Positions 1 to 9,131 of a DNA stretch of 45,467 nt are shown one piece after another (position 1 is the stretch's first letter; every line of letters starts with the position of its first letter). This DNA is from Dactylosporangium sp. GTDB lineage: Bacteria; Actinomycetota; Actinomycetes; Mycobacteriales; Micromonosporaceae. The translations under genes and the position numbers were made by a program. The stretch is from assembly GCA_013041765.1 (NCBI GenBank), contig JABDRL010000370.1:1-45467 (forward strand), in the 5' to 3' direction. A model generated the notes under the pieces. It did no database searches and had not been told where the DNA came from. It was given only the letters and a program-made list of their open reading frames with translations.

Positions 1-300
1 GCCGAGACCACGGCGACCAAGTTCGCGGAGGCCTGGCTCAACCACACGAACGCCACCGCCGAGCAGTGGCAAGCGGGGATGGCACCCCACATGACCGCGG
101 CCCTGGCTGCGAAGTTCGCCGATACCGACCCTGCCCGCGTCCCCGCCAGCACGATCGAGGGGGAAACCACCCTGGTCGTGCGGGATCCGATGCTTGTCGA
201 GGCTACGATCCCACTCGATGTCGGGACGCTCCGCCTACGCTTGGTGGTCGCAGGTGAGCAATGGAGAGTTGACTGGGTTGACTGGGAGCGTCCGACATGA
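1..300 (+). CDS. Partial NTF2-like hypothetical protein (5' end outside window)
   Basis: The reading frame is open from base 1 to a TGA at 298-300, giving the last 99 residues of a longer protein. What is visible has an alpha-helical start (AWLNHTNATAEQW), a middle with DPMLVEATIPLDVGTLRL strands and a WRVDWVDWE ending. This is the usual shape of NTF2-like/TcpC-type C-terminal domains found in actinobacterial conjugation clusters. The stop overlaps the start of the downstream M23 peptidase gene (ATGA), so the two are almost certainly translationally coupled. The NTF2-like assignment rests on fold-like pattern only; the conjugation link is inferred from the neighbouring peptidase. Confidence 0.6.
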   Translation, partial: AETTATKFAEAWLNHTNATAEQWQAGMAPHMTAALAAKFADTDPARVPASTIEGETTLVVRDPMLVEATIPLDVGTLRLRLVVAGEQWRVDWVDWERPT

Positions 301-1439
301 ACGGTCTACCGGGCACACGCCGACGCCGACCACTCGCCATCGTGGTACTCGTAACGCTGTCGCTGCTGCTGTGCTGCGGCGGCGGTGCCACTGCGGCCGT
401 TCTTGCCGCCTCCTACTTCTTCACGAACCTTGGCACGCAGGAGGATTCGTTCAGTTTCGACTGCGGGGTGAACGGCGACCGCATTGACCCCAATACCGAC
501 CTGCCGAGACTGGCGTCCCTGGGCGAGCAGCAGATGCGGAACGCCGCCGTGATCATCCTGGTCGGGCAACGCATGAACGTTCCCCCGCGGGGCTGGGTCA
601 TCGCGATCGCCACCGCCATGCAGGAGTCGTGGTTGCGCAATCTGCCGCACCTCGGCGCCAAAAACGATCATGACTCGATCGGGCTGTTCCAGCAGCGTCC
701 CGACGCCGGTTGGGGCACGCCGGAACAGATCCTGAATCCCGAATACGCCGCTCGAAAATTCTATGAGAGCCTCCTCCGGATCCCGGGATGGACCGACCTG
801 CCGCTGACCGTGGCCTCGCAGAAGGTCCAGATCAGTGCCTTCCCCGATGCGTATGCCAAGCACGAGCCCCTCGCCACTCAGGTCGTCAATCTGCTGACCA
901 GCGGAGCGGCTCGGGCCATCGGAGCCATATCCGAACTTCAATGCGTCAGCTTCGACGACGTAGCCGCTTCCGGGTGGACGTCGCCGCTCAAGGGCCCAAT
1001 CGTGTCCAGGTTCCGAACGGCGGCCAGGCCCAATCACAACGGGACTGACATTTCGGCGGCGAAAGGCGCGGAGCTTCGGTCGGCCTCCGCCGGCACCGTT
1101 GTCAGGGTACGCTGCAACGCCGTGGGACCCGACGGCTCCGACTGGGGCTGCTACCGCGACGGCGGGACCAACGTCCGAGGCTGCGGATGGTACGTCGACA
1201 TCATGCACGCCGGTGGCATCATGACCCGGTACTGCCACCAGGTACGGCAGCCCAGAGTCACGGTCGGGCAACAGGTCCGTGCCGGTGAGTTGATCGGCTG
1301 GGTCGGCTCGACCGGGCATTCCTCCGGCCCTCATCTGCACTACGAGGTACATACCGGCGGAGATCGAAGCGCCGCGGGCGCGGTCGACCCCGTTCCGTTC
1401 ATGCAGCGCGTTGGCGCACCACTCGGGAAGACGACATGA
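297..1439 (+). CDS. Membrane-anchored transglycosylase-like / M23 (LytM) peptidase
   Basis: 380 residues. An N-terminal basic stretch is followed by a hydrophobic helix (about residues 12-40), so the protein should be anchored and face the cell wall. Residues about 70-205 hold a lysozyme-like region (IAIATAMQESWLRN, DSIGLFQQRPDAGWG) with a plausible catalytic Glu in QES. Residues about 230-375 hold an M23 zinc peptidase domain with HNGTD near residue 246 and the HLHYEVH motif near 346, the expected zinc ligands. This two-enzyme layout is known from wall-opening proteins of Gram-positive conjugation systems. The start ATG overlaps the preceding stop (ATGA). A conjugation role is inferred from context; a housekeeping wall hydrolase is possible. 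Confidence 0.82.
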   Translation: MNGLPGTRRRRPLAIVVLVTLSLLLCCGGGATAAVLAASYFFTNLGTQEDSFSFDCGVNGDRIDPNTDLPRLASLGEQQMRNAAVIILVGQRMNVPPRGWVIAIATAMQESWLRNLPHLGAKNDHDSIGLFQQRPDAGWGTPEQILNPEYAARKFYESLLRIPGWTDLPLTVASQKVQISAFPDAYAKHEPLATQVVNLLTSGAARAIGAISELQCVSFDDVAASGWTSPLKGPIVSRFRTAARPNHNGTDISAAKGAELRSASAGTVVRVRCNAVGPDGSDWGCYRDGGTNVRGCGWYVDIMHAGGIMTRYCHQVRQPRVTVGQQVRAGELIGWVGSTGHSSGPHLHYEVHTGGDRSAAGAVDPVPFMQRVGAPLGKTT

Positions 1440-1463
1440 GCTGGGATTCCTTGGAGGCATCCG

Positions 1464-2078
1464 GTGAATAGCCCAGATGACCTTCCAGACTGGGATCTTG
1501 ACGAGCAGATCAGGATTCCCGCTTCCGTCGTGCCGATGCCGGCGGCAGCCCACGGCAGTCCGCGCGGGCGGCGAGTCATGGTTGGGGTTCCCGGCCTGGG
1601 ATGGCGCGGTGATCTTCGCGGCGATTCCCCGGTCGTTCAGGGCAGCCGAACCTACGTGCCTGTTCTGCCGGAAATTGAGTGGTATCGCGCCGAGGCCGAG
1701 CGGGTCGAGGTCTTCGCACCACTTGTGCCAATTGATCGCGTGTGGGTGGAAAGTATCGAGCACTCCCCCGATGGGCCGCCGTCAAGCATTGATCTGATCT
1801 CTCGTCTTGTTTCGCTGGACACACCCGCAAAACGCACCCCCGTGGCGGCCCGCGATTCCATCAACCTCACCGGCAAGCGGCTCATCCAGACTCCGGCCGC
1901 CAACGAGACGCTCCCGAGCGACCGTCGCGACCTGCGCGCGGTCACGGAGCCCTACACCAGTGCCGACGGCGACATCTGCGTCCGGGTTTCCGGAGAGCTT
2001 GACTGGTACCGCTGGGCGTGGAGCGGACAAGCCCCGCGAACGCTCAAGGTTCCCATTCACCTACTTTGGGTTGAATAG
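1464..2078 (+). CDS. Hypothetical protein, 204 aa
   Basis: This follows the M23 peptidase by 24 bp on the same strand, so it is probably the third gene of that operon. I do not recognise the family. The protein is soluble-looking, with no signal peptide or membrane segment, many prolines and charged residues, and a Trp-rich end (DWYRWAWSGQ). The 3' end lies only 6 bp from the convergent stop of the next gene. Its codon use is less GC3-biased than the core genes further right, which suits an accessory origin. The ATG at 1464 follows a GGAGGC-like stretch at 1452-1457, a reasonable ribosome binding site. Confidence 0.6.
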   Translation: MNSPDDLPDWDLDEQIRIPASVVPMPAAAHGSPRGRRVMVGVPGLGWRGDLRGDSPVVQGSRTYVPVLPEIEWYRAEAERVEVFAPLVPIDRVWVESIEHSPDGPPSSIDLISRLVSLDTPAKRTPVAARDSINLTGKRLIQTPAANETLPSDRRDLRAVTEPYTSADGDICVRVSGELDWYRWAWSGQAPRTLKVPIHLLWVE

Positions 2079-2084
2079 CCTCAA

Positions 2085-2885
2085 TTATTCGATTTTGTGT
2101 GCGCCGCACACCCGCCATCCGGATTCATTGACCAAAGAAAACCGCCAGCGCTCTGGGGTGCTCTCTGAAATTGAAGTCCTTCTCTGAATCTTCGCGTCTA
2201 CAACAGATTCATCGCCTCTGATTGTCTCGCTGAACTCGCTCACCACAAATTGGAACCTAATATTCCTCTCTTGCTCCCACGAGGTCAGCCAGCTCATCAT
2301 TGATTCAATTTCTTCCAGCTCCGGAGAACGGCAGACATACCGTCCTGCCGCTTCAGAATCCCGATTGTTCAGCGCCGCTTCAACGTAGAAGCGAACCACT
2401 GTTTTCGGATCACGCGAATCCGCCTGTTCCTGGAGGACATAGAAGGTTCCGATCCCGACAGCACCGAGCATCATACAAGCAGCGAGGACGATCAGAAGTA
2501 CCGAGCGAGCATGCCAGACCTTCGGCAACTCGGCCTTGGAGTCCTTCGGCTGCGGCTGGGGCCGATCGGCCGTTCCAACGGCGGGTTCGGCAGGTTCCTC
2601 AGGCTCGGTAGGCTCGGTAGGCTCGGCGACCAGATCATCGGCAGGGGGAGAATCGGCTGCTGCCGGGGTGGCCACTCCGAATTCCAATGGCGAGTCTTCG
2701 TCCGGCGTAGGGTATCGGCGCGCCTGCGGGATCGCGGGTGCGCGGGCGGCCAACGGATCGACGGGGTGCGACGGCTCCACGACATCGACGGTATCGCGCC
2801 CGTCGCGGGGCGCGAAACGCCGCGCCGGTCCTGGCCGGAAGAGTCCTTGGCGATCTTCCTCGAACGGAGCGGTGGGCTCTTGCAT
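2085..2885 (-). CDS. Pro/Glu-rich membrane protein with NTF2-like C-terminal domain
   Basis: 266 residues. Residues 1-120 are an acidic, proline-rich, probably disordered cytoplasmic region (repeats of EPTEP type). A single membrane helix lies at about 127-151, followed by an outward-facing domain of about 110 residues with the pattern of DUF4878/NTF2-like domains. Two cysteines, C185 (RYVCRS) and C260 (WRVCGA), probably form an extracellular disulfide. The gene at 33323-34123 has exactly the same length and layout with cysteines at 185 and 261, so the two look like diverged paralogues. The 3' half of this gene is visibly richer in A and T than the rest of the window. It is divergent from the FtsK-like gene at 2950. 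Function unknown. Confidence 0.72.
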   Translation of the reverse strand: MQEPTAPFEEDRQGLFRPGPARRFAPRDGRDTVDVVEPSHPVDPLAARAPAIPQARRYPTPDEDSPLEFGVATPAAADSPPADDLVAEPTEPTEPEEPAEPAVGTADRPQPQPKDSKAELPKVWHARSVLLIVLAACMMLGAVGIGTFYVLQEQADSRDPKTVVRFYVEAALNNRDSEAAGRYVCRSPELEEIESMMSWLTSWEQERNIRFQFVVSEFSETIRGDESVVDAKIQRRTSISESTPERWRFSLVNESGWRVCGAHKIE

Positions 2886-2949
2886 CCACCAAGGACTGCG
2901 TTACGGTTCCGACAGGAGAAGGACGGGCGCACCTGGCGTTGAGGAACAC

Positions 2950-4389
2950 ATGGGGGGCGCGATGGCGAGGCTCCGGGCACGGCTGGCTCGAGCCGCGCTG
3001 CTGCACCAGCAGGCGGTCGCGGCAGCCGGTGCCGCCGCGCGGCTGGTCCGGGACCACAGCCCCATCGGCGCGGCCACCGATCAGCACGCCGAGCAGCGTG
3101 CCCTGGCCGCACGGTTGCGGGCGCTGGCCACGAAACTCGCCCCCGGTTGGCTGCACGCCCCGCTGGACGCGATGCCCCCGACCGCCCCGCTGGGCGGGGT
3201 CACGCTGCCGACGTTCGTCGGTGTCGGGCATGCCCATCCGCTGGACGACACCAGTTTTCCCGTTCTCGTCCCGCTCCTGCGGGCAGGACACGTCGCCATC
3301 GATGGCGACGCCCGTGACCCCCGGGTCGCGGGTCTGTTGCGCGCGCTGGCACTGCGCCTGCTGACGGCTACGCCACCAGGCTCACTACGGATCCAGGTCG
3401 TCGACTGCGCCGATGCCGGCACCACCTTGGCGCCGTTCTCCGACGCGTTGTCGGCACCGGTCGTCACCGAGCAGAGGGGCTTCCGGACGCTTCTCGCCGA
3501 GGCGGAGCGCTGGATCGCCGTCCGCTCAGACGCGGGTGTTCCCGCCATGCTGCTGATCATCGCGTCGTTGCCAGAGCTGACCGACGGTACCGACCTCGCC
3601 CGGATCGCGGCTCTGGCCAAGGCGGGCCCAGCGGGGCGGCTGCACATCATCGCCGCTGGTTGGCCTCCGCCCCCGCTGACGGCGGAAACGACGCAACGCC
3701 CGCTGCCGCACTGCACGCAGATCGCGCTGCGCAATCCGTATGCCTGGGTCGGCGACCCACCAGGCGCGACCTTCTCGGCGAACCGCACCGGTCCGGGCCG
3801 CCTGAACGCGCCCATCGAGCTGGACCGGGATCCCCCGCTGGCCCTCGTCCGGCGGGTCTGTGAGCAGCTCCAGGCCACGCCGGAGCCGGAATCGCCAGCC
3901 GGTACCCCCTGGCTGCCCGTGCCGGATGAGCCCGCCCCATCGGCATGGCGCGACTATGTCCTGGCCGCGCAGCGCCTTGACTCGGTGCGGCAAGAGTCCA
4001 CAGCCATCGTCGCCGAACACGCCGCGGTCCATGCGGCGGTGGCGGAGGACCTCGCTGGACTGCGGGCCAGGCTGGCCGAACAGGCTACCCGCCTCGGGGA
4101 CACCGCAGCCGCTGCCGGGCTGCCCCCTCCGCCGCTATCGCCGGGTCACTCGCTGGCCTGCGCGGGTTGGGAGGCCCTCGGGCGGGCGAATGCCCTCCCC
4201 GGCACGGTGGCATCGGCGATCCGGGGGGCGCATGCCCTGATCGGAGAGGCGGATTCCGCCCTGGCCGACGATGCCCGCAGCCACTGGTGGTCGCTGTGGG
4301 GCTTCGTCGCAATGGCCGCCGCGGTCGCAACGGCGTTGCTCGCTGGTACGGGGGCGATCGTGCTGATCACCCGGGAGGGTGGCCCCTAG
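2950..4389 (+). CDS. FtsK/SpoIIIE N-terminal-like protein lacking the ATPase core, C-terminal TM
   Basis: 479 residues from the ATG at 2950, which has TGAGGAAC just upstream; ATG 2962 is an alternative. The opening (MARLRARLARAALLHQQAV) and the region around residues 75-160 (VPLLRAGHVAIDGDARDPRV, then LRIQVVDCADAGTTLAPF) match the N-terminal part of actinobacterial FtsK/SpoIIIE-type proteins. In those, a degenerate nucleotide-binding module precedes the real motor. Here no Walker A or Walker B motif exists anywhere. Instead there is a helical, probably coiled region (about 340-390) and a single membrane helix near the end (about 449-473). It may be a scaffold or regulator rather than a DNA pump. 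It converges with folE, 20 bp away. Confidence 0.68.
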   Translation: MGGAMARLRARLARAALLHQQAVAAAGAAARLVRDHSPIGAATDQHAEQRALAARLRALATKLAPGWLHAPLDAMPPTAPLGGVTLPTFVGVGHAHPLDDTSFPVLVPLLRAGHVAIDGDARDPRVAGLLRALALRLLTATPPGSLRIQVVDCADAGTTLAPFSDALSAPVVTEQRGFRTLLAEAERWIAVRSDAGVPAMLLIIASLPELTDGTDLARIAALAKAGPAGRLHIIAAGWPPPPLTAETTQRPLPHCTQIALRNPYAWVGDPPGATFSANRTGPGRLNAPIELDRDPPLALVRRVCEQLQATPEPESPAGTPWLPVPDEPAPSAWRDYVLAAQRLDSVRQESTAIVAEHAAVHAAVAEDLAGLRARLAEQATRLGDTAAAAGLPPPPLSPGHSLACAGWEALGRANALPGTVASAIRGAHALIGEADSALADDARSHWWSLWGFVAMAAAVATALLAGTGAIVLITREGGP

Positions 4390-4409
4390 CGGCCGGTGGG
4401 GGTGGCCGG

Positions 4410-4973
4410 TCAGCCACGCATGATAAGGCTCATCGCCTCGGCACGGGTCTTGGCGTTGTCTCTGAGCGCTCCACGCACCGCTGAGGTCACCGTCGTGGCT
4501 CCGCCCTTGCGAATGCCGCGCATGCCCATGCACAGGTGCTCGCATTCGACGACGATGATCACGCCACGCGGTGTCAGTTTCGCCATGAGGACATCGGCGA
4601 TCTGGGAGGTCAGGCGTTCCTGGACCTGTGGCCGACGGGCGAAGACCTCCACGAGCCGGGCGAGCTTGGAGAGACCGGTGATCCGCCCATCGTGCCCGGG
4701 CAGGTATCCCACGTGGGCCACGCCGTGGAACGGCAGCAGATGGTGCTCGCAGAGGCTCATGACCTCGATATCGCGGACTAGAACCAGTTCATCATGGTTC
4801 GCCTCGAACGTCGTGGTTAGCACTAGTTCCGGATCGACGCGCAGCCCGGAGAACAGCTCGGCATAGGCCCTCGCGACCCTGGCGGGTGTCTGGACCAAGC
4901 CGTCCCGGTCCGGATCCTCACCGATCGCGATGAGGATCTCCCGAACAGCCGCCTCGATCCGCGGAAGGTCCAC
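4410..4973 (-). CDS. folE: GTP cyclohydrolase I (FolE)
   Basis: The enzyme opens GTP to dihydroneopterin triphosphate, the first step of tetrahydrofolate synthesis, in the cytoplasm. The 187 residues shown contain the full catalytic domain: [20 protein letters not shown], the zinc site [10 protein letters not shown] and [11 protein letters not shown] with zinc-binding Cys and His, and the [20 protein letters not shown] signature. The start given is GTG 4973. In-frame codons upstream (4974 to about 5080) also look coding ([13 protein letters not shown], as in actinobacterial FolE N-termini) but contain no ATG, GTG or TTG, so the true start is uncertain. It lies downstream of ftsH, separated by a hairpin. 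The folP-folB-folK genes that follow folE in many actinobacteria are absent here. Confidence 0.95.
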   Translation of the reverse strand: MDLPRIEAAVREILIAIGEDPDRDGLVQTPARVARAYAELFSGLRVDPELVLTTTFEANHDELVLVRDIEVMSLCEHHLLPFHGVAHVGYLPGHDGRITGLSKLARLVEVFARRPQVQERLTSQIADVLMAKLTPRGVIIVVECEHLCMGMRGIRKGGATTVTSAVRGALRDNAKTRAEAMSLIMRG

Positions 4974-5080
4974 GGCCTTCTCAACGGGAACGCCGCCCAG
5001 CCTGCCGTTGATCAGTCGAGCCGCGACCTCGTCGAGTTCCCCGCCGCCGGTGTCGTCGTACTCCGGCTCGGTACAGCTGT

Positions 5081-5108
5081 GCCCCGCCCCGGGGACCCGG
5101 GGCGGGGC
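5081..5108 (-). terminator. GC-rich hairpin between ftsH and folE
   Basis: A perfect 10-bp inverted repeat GCCCCGCCCC (5081-5090) / GGGGCGGGGC (5099-5108) with an 8-nt loop starts 18 bases after the ftsH stop on the minus strand. There is no U-tract, which is common for actinobacterial terminators. It probably ends or attenuates ftsH transcription ahead of folE. It also sets an upper limit for where folE translation can begin. Confidence 0.6.
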
Positions 5109-5125
5109 CTGCCGCGATATCTCGG

Positions 5126-7162
5126 TCAGCGGGCACCATCCGGATTGGTGTCCCCAGCGGGGGCCGCCCGGATCGGTTCTTTCTCGCCACCGGAGGCGCG
5201 CCCCGAACCGCCCGTTGCCGCGGCACCCGGTCCCGTTGCGTCGGCCAGCGTCGGTCGCTTCGTCAACGCGGTGTCTCGGCGCCCGTTGGCGTTGAACGGC
5301 GCCATCGGTGGACGCTTGACCACCCGCTCACAGATGCGCGCCATGTCAGCTTGGGAAATGGTTTCCTTCTCGAACAGCTCCGCGACAATCGCGTCCAGAA
5401 CATCGTGGTATTCGACCAGGATTTCCCATGCTTCGTCGTGCGCCAGCTCGATCAGCGCGCGCACCTCTGTGTCGATCTCCGCGGCGACCTTCTCCGAGTA
5501 GTCCCGCTCGTGCCCCATGGTGCGGCCGAGGAACGGCTCTCCGTCGGTCTGCCCATACTTGACGGCACCGAGCTTGGCACTCATGCCGTACTCCGTGACC
5601 ATGGCTCGCGCCAGCGACGTGACCTTCTCGATGTCGTTGCCGGCCCCGGTGGTCGGCTCGTGGAAGATCAGCTCTTCGGCGGCCCGGCCGCCCAACGCGT
5701 AGGCCAGAGTGTCGATCATTTCGGACCGCGTCTGGGTGTACTTGTCCTCGGTCGGCAGCACCAGGGTGTGCCCGAGCGAGCGTCCACGAGACAGGATCGT
5801 CACCTTGTGCACCGGCGCCGAATGCGGCAATGCCCATGCGACCAGCGCGTGACCGGCCTCGTGATAGGCGGTGACCTGTTTCTCTTGGTCACTCATCACC
5901 CTGGTGCGGCGTTCGGGACCGGCGATCACGCGATCAATCGATTCTTCCAGGAATTCGTTGGTAATCGCCCGCTTGTCGTTCCGGGCGGTCAGCAACGCGG
6001 ATTCGTTGATGACGTTGGCGAGGTCAGCGCCGGTGAATCCCGGCGTACGTCGGGCAACCGCATCAAGATCAACATCGGGGGTGAGCGGTTTCCCCTTGGC
6101 GTGAACCCGAAGGATGGCCTTGCGCCCCTCCATGTCGGGCCGGTCCACGGCGATCTGGCGGTCGAACCGCCCGGGACGCAGCAGCGCGGGATCGAGGATG
6201 TCCGGACGGTTCGTCGCCGCGATCAGGATGACCCCGCCCTTGGTGTCGAACCCGTCCATCTCAACCAGCAACTGGTTGAGGGTCTGCTCGCGCTCGTCAT
6301 GCCCGCCGCCCAGACCGGCGCCCCGGTGACGGCCGACGGCATCGATCTCATCGACGAACACGATCGCCGGTGCGTTCGCCTTGGCCTGCTCGAACAGGTC
6401 CCGAACCCGGGAAGCACCGACACCGACGAACATCTCGACGAAATCCGAGCCAGAGATCGAGTAGAACGGCACCCCGGCCTCGCCCGCCACCGCCCTGGCC
6501 AGCAGGGTCTTTCCAGTTCCCGGCGGGCCGTAGAGCAGGACGCCCTTGGGAATCTTCGCCCCCAGGGACTGGTACTTCCCCGGAGCCTGCAGGAAGTCCT
6601 TGATCTCGTGCAGCTCCTGAACCGCTTCCTCGGAACCCGCCACGTCGGCGAAGGTGGTCTTCGGCGTGTCCTTGGAGATGAGCTTGGCCTTGGATTTGCC
6701 GAAGTTCAGCACCCGGGAGCCGCCGCCCTGCATCTGGGACATGAACAGCAGTAGGAGGATGACCAGGAGGGCAACCGGCAGGAGGTTGAGCAGGAGGGCG
6801 ACGAGGATGCTGTCCTCGGTGACGTTGGTGTTGTAGCCCTTGGGGAGCTTGCCAGCCTTCTGCAGGTCATCGACCTCCTTCTGGAGGTCGCCAGCGCTTT
6901 CCGCTGGGTACTGAGTCTCGATCTTGTTGGTCTGCTCACCCTTGACTTTGATCTTTGATTCAAGATCAAGTTTGAGCGTCTGCTCTTTGTCTTCGATCAG
7001 CACCTTCTTGGCGTTGCCGGAGCGCAACTCCGCGAAGGCCTGAGATGTATCGACCCGAGCGTAGTTCGGGCCGGACGTCAGAAAGGAACTCAACGCGATC
7101 GCACCGACGATCGCGATAAGGATCCAGACCACCGGGCGGCGGAAGAAACGGGTACGTTCCAT
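5126..7162 (-). CDS. ftsH: ATP-dependent zinc metalloprotease FtsH
   Basis: 678 residues from ATG 7162 ([13 protein letters not shown]). FtsH is a membrane-bound hexameric AAA protease that degrades misfolded membrane and regulatory proteins. Visible parts: first membrane helix about residues 10-28, an extracytoplasmic segment, a second helix about 118-138, and an AAA module with Walker A GPPGTGKT (K218). Next come Walker B IVFVDEID, the second region of homology [20 protein letters not shown], and the zinc protease motif HEAGH (H434, E435, H438). The C-terminal tail is long, Gly/Ala-rich and polar. The frame stays open further upstream to 7339, but those codons encode Arg/Pro-rich sequence unlike any FtsH N-terminus, so I prefer 7162. 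Confidence 0.96.
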   Translation of the reverse strand: MERTRFFRRPVVWILIAIVGAIALSSFLTSGPNYARVDTSQAFAELRSGNAKKVLIEDKEQTLKLDLESKIKVKGEQTNKIETQYPAESAGDLQKEVDDLQKAGKLPKGYNTNVTEDSILVALLLNLLPVALLVILLLLFMSQMQGGGSRVLNFGKSKAKLISKDTPKTTFADVAGSEEAVQELHEIKDFLQAPGKYQSLGAKIPKGVLLYGPPGTGKTLLARAVAGEAGVPFYSISGSDFVEMFVGVGASRVRDLFEQAKANAPAIVFVDEIDAVGRHRGAGLGGGHDEREQTLNQLLVEMDGFDTKGGVILIAATNRPDILDPALLRPGRFDRQIAVDRPDMEGRKAILRVHAKGKPLTPDVDLDAVARRTPGFTGADLANVINESALLTARNDKRAITNEFLEESIDRVIAGPERRTRVMSDQEKQVTAYHEAGHALVAWALPHSAPVHKVTILSRGRSLGHTLVLPTEDKYTQTRSEMIDTLAYALGGRAAEELIFHEPTTGAGNDIEKVTSLARAMVTEYGMSAKLGAVKYGQTDGEPFLGRTMGHERDYSEKVAAEIDTEVRALIELAHDEAWEILVEYHDVLDAIVAELFEKETISQADMARICERVVKRPPMAPFNANGRRDTALTKRPTLADATGPGAAATGGSGRASGGEKEPIRAAPAGDTNPDGAR

Positions 7163-7407
7163 GCTGTTGTCGAGCGCTTGGCGCCCGGCCCCTCCTGATC
7201 CGTCAGACCGTCCACGACGGGCAGCCCACCCACCCGCACGCCTTCGAGACGCCGACATGGCGGCTCGACCATTCGACGGTACACCGTGGCACGCACCGCT
7301 GCGGATCGTCGTCCTAGGGGAAGGCAGCCGCGTCGGCACTTTCGGTCATCTCAGAAGGTAACGAAGAATACCAACAACGTATTCCAGGACCGGGCCGCAC
7401 CTCCCCG

Positions 7408-7980
7408 TCAGGGGGTGTTGTAGGCCGAGGGCTTCAGCACTCCGACAAACGGCATCTCACGGTAACGCTCACGGTAATCAAGCCCATACCCCACGACGAA
7501 GTCGTTGGGCAGGTCGAACCCGACATACTTCACTGGAACCTGCACCTTGATGGCCGCCGGCTTTCGCATCAGCGCGACGACGTCCACGGAGGCCGCAGAC
7601 CGAGTCTTGAGGTACTTCAGCAGCCAGGACAGCGTCAGACCCGAGTCGACGATGTCCTCGATCACGAGAACGTCGCGACCGGCGATCTCCCGGTCGAGGT
7701 CCTTGAGGATCCGCACGACGCCCGACGAGGTCGTGCCCTGCACGTATGACGACACGGCCATGAACTCCAACTCGACCGGGGGACCGTACCTGCCGAGTAC
7801 CCTGGCGAAGTCGGCCATGAACATGACCGCGCCCTTGAGAACCCCGACGAGCAGCAGGGACTCGGCGTCGGCGTAGTCCGCCGCGACGAGCTTGGCCAGT
7901 TCCTCGGTCTTCTCCCTGATCTGCTCCTCGGTCAGGATCACGCGGTCGATGCCAGCGCTGTGCCAAGTGGCGTCGGACAT
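7408..7980 (-). CDS. hpt: Hypoxanthine phosphoribosyltransferase
   Basis: 190 residues; purine salvage enzyme that transfers the phosphoribosyl group of PRPP to hypoxanthine or guanine. The PRPP-binding signature VLVIEDIVDSGLTL is complete, the early loop LLLVGVLKGAVMFMADF is present, and the ending VVGYGLDYRERYREMPFVGVL is typical of bacterial Hpt. The chosen start, ATG 7980 (MSDATWHSAGIDRV), fits family length; the frame is open further upstream but encodes Arg/Gly-rich shadow sequence. It lies downstream of tilS with a 95-bp gap, the same order (tilS-hpt-ftsH) as in mycobacteria. Confidence 0.95.
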   Translation of the reverse strand: MSDATWHSAGIDRVILTEEQIREKTEELAKLVAADYADAESLLLVGVLKGAVMFMADFARVLGRYGPPVELEFMAVSSYVQGTTSSGVVRILKDLDREIAGRDVLVIEDIVDSGLTLSWLLKYLKTRSAASVDVVALMRKPAAIKVQVPVKYVGFDLPNDFVVGYGLDYRERYREMPFVGVLKPSAYNTP

Positions 7981-8075
7981 GAGGCAAGCGTGCCCCACGC
8001 CAGATGACGAACCGGCATCGGGGCGGCACAGTGTCAGATCCGTCTCCGGCGGGACGGCCAGACGCAGCCCCCGGG

Positions 8076-9128
8076 CTACCGAACGGTCGTGCCCGGCGGG
8101 GGCACCGCGGCCAGCCGACCGGTCTCCCGCCCGACCCGGATGCCCCCGGGCAGGGCCACGTGTCCCTGCCCCCGCCAAGCCGTCACCAGCGCGTCGAGCG
8201 CGTCAACGTGCCGGGAGGACAGGTCGGCACCCCGGGCCCCGAGTCCGAGACTCCACTGGTGCAGCACCCGGCGTCGAAGCGCGGTCGGCAGTTCGGCAAG
8301 GCCCGAGGCGGACAGGGCTCCCCCCGCCGTCGAGACCCGTTCCGCGGCGGATGCGGCCGCCGCATCCAGGTACTCCACATCGACGGCGATCATCTGTGCG
8401 GTACGGGCAAGGTTGGCCACGACGCCGGCCCCGAGCGCCTCGACCAGTACGGGTAGTGCCTGTCGGACCCGGACCCTGGCGAACGCGGGATCGGCGTTGT
8501 GCGGATCTTCCCACGGTTCAAGCCCGCCGACGCCACCAGCCGCGTCCCCGTCACCGGCGGCGCCGGCAGCGCAGGCCGCCCTCGTCTGGGCCCGGGAGAC
8601 CGCCAGCAGCGGTCTCAGGAACGGCACCCCGTCGATCAGCCTCCGTTCGGGCATTCCCGCGAGCCCCCGGGGGCCGGAGCCCCGGGCCAGAGCGAGCAGC
8701 ACCGTTTCCGCCTGGTCCTCACGGGTATGCCCGAGCAGGACGGCGCCGGCACCCGCCCGGCGCGCCGCGTCGACCATCGCGGCGTAGCGGGCGGTCCGGG
8801 CCGTCGCCTCCGGCCCCTGGCCACCGGGGCCGGCCTGGGCGTCCACGGTCAGCCCGAGCACCGGCCCGAATCCCACCCGCTCGGCCCAACTGATGATGTT
8901 GGCAGCCCGCTGTCCGGAGCCTTCCTGGAGCTGATGGTCGACGGTGACCAGTCCGCACCCCAGACCCAGCCGGGGTGCGACGAATCTGGTGGCGAGCGCC
9001 AGCGCCAGCGAGTCAGCCCCGCCGGAGCAGGCGACCAGCACCAGCCGTGGCCCGTTGCCGACCTGCCTGATCAGGCACCGTCGGATCGCGACCCGCAGGG
9101 CCGCGACCGGCCGCGGCGGCGCTGGCAC
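8076..9128 (-). CDS. tilS: tRNA(Ile)-lysidine synthase
   Basis: 350 residues from GTG 9128. TilS adenylates C34 of the CAU-anticodon tRNA-Ile and attaches lysine so that AUA is read as isoleucine. The PP-loop ATP pyrophosphatase motif SGGADSLALA is near residue 35. It is followed by VDHQLQ, then HTREDQAETVLLALARGSGP and PFLRPLL, all TilS hallmarks. The C-terminal part is Ala-rich and less conserved, as in actinobacterial TilS. The start lies 3 bp after the stop of the zinc protease gene, so the two are probably cotranscribed and coupled. Confidence 0.93.
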   Translation of the reverse strand: MPAPPRPVAALRVAIRRCLIRQVGNGPRLVLVACSGGADSLALALATRFVAPRLGLGCGLVTVDHQLQEGSGQRAANIISWAERVGFGPVLGLTVDAQAGPGGQGPEATARTARYAAMVDAARRAGAGAVLLGHTREDQAETVLLALARGSGPRGLAGMPERRLIDGVPFLRPLLAVSRAQTRAACAAGAAGDGDAAGGVGGLEPWEDPHNADPAFARVRVRQALPVLVEALGAGVVANLARTAQMIAVDVEYLDAAAASAAERVSTAGGALSASGLAELPTALRRRVLHQWSLGLGARGADLSSRHVDALDALVTAWRGQGHVALPGGIRVGRETGRLAAVPPPGTTVR

Positions 9129-9131
9129 GGG

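Noticed and set aside
7163-7339. N-terminal extension of FtsH
   Set aside because: Arg/Pro/Gly-rich residues unlike FtsH; the conserved protein begins at MERTRFF.
7366-7384. Small inverted repeat GAATAC/GTATTC upstream of ftsH
   Set aside because: Only 6 bp; too short to support as an operator or terminator.
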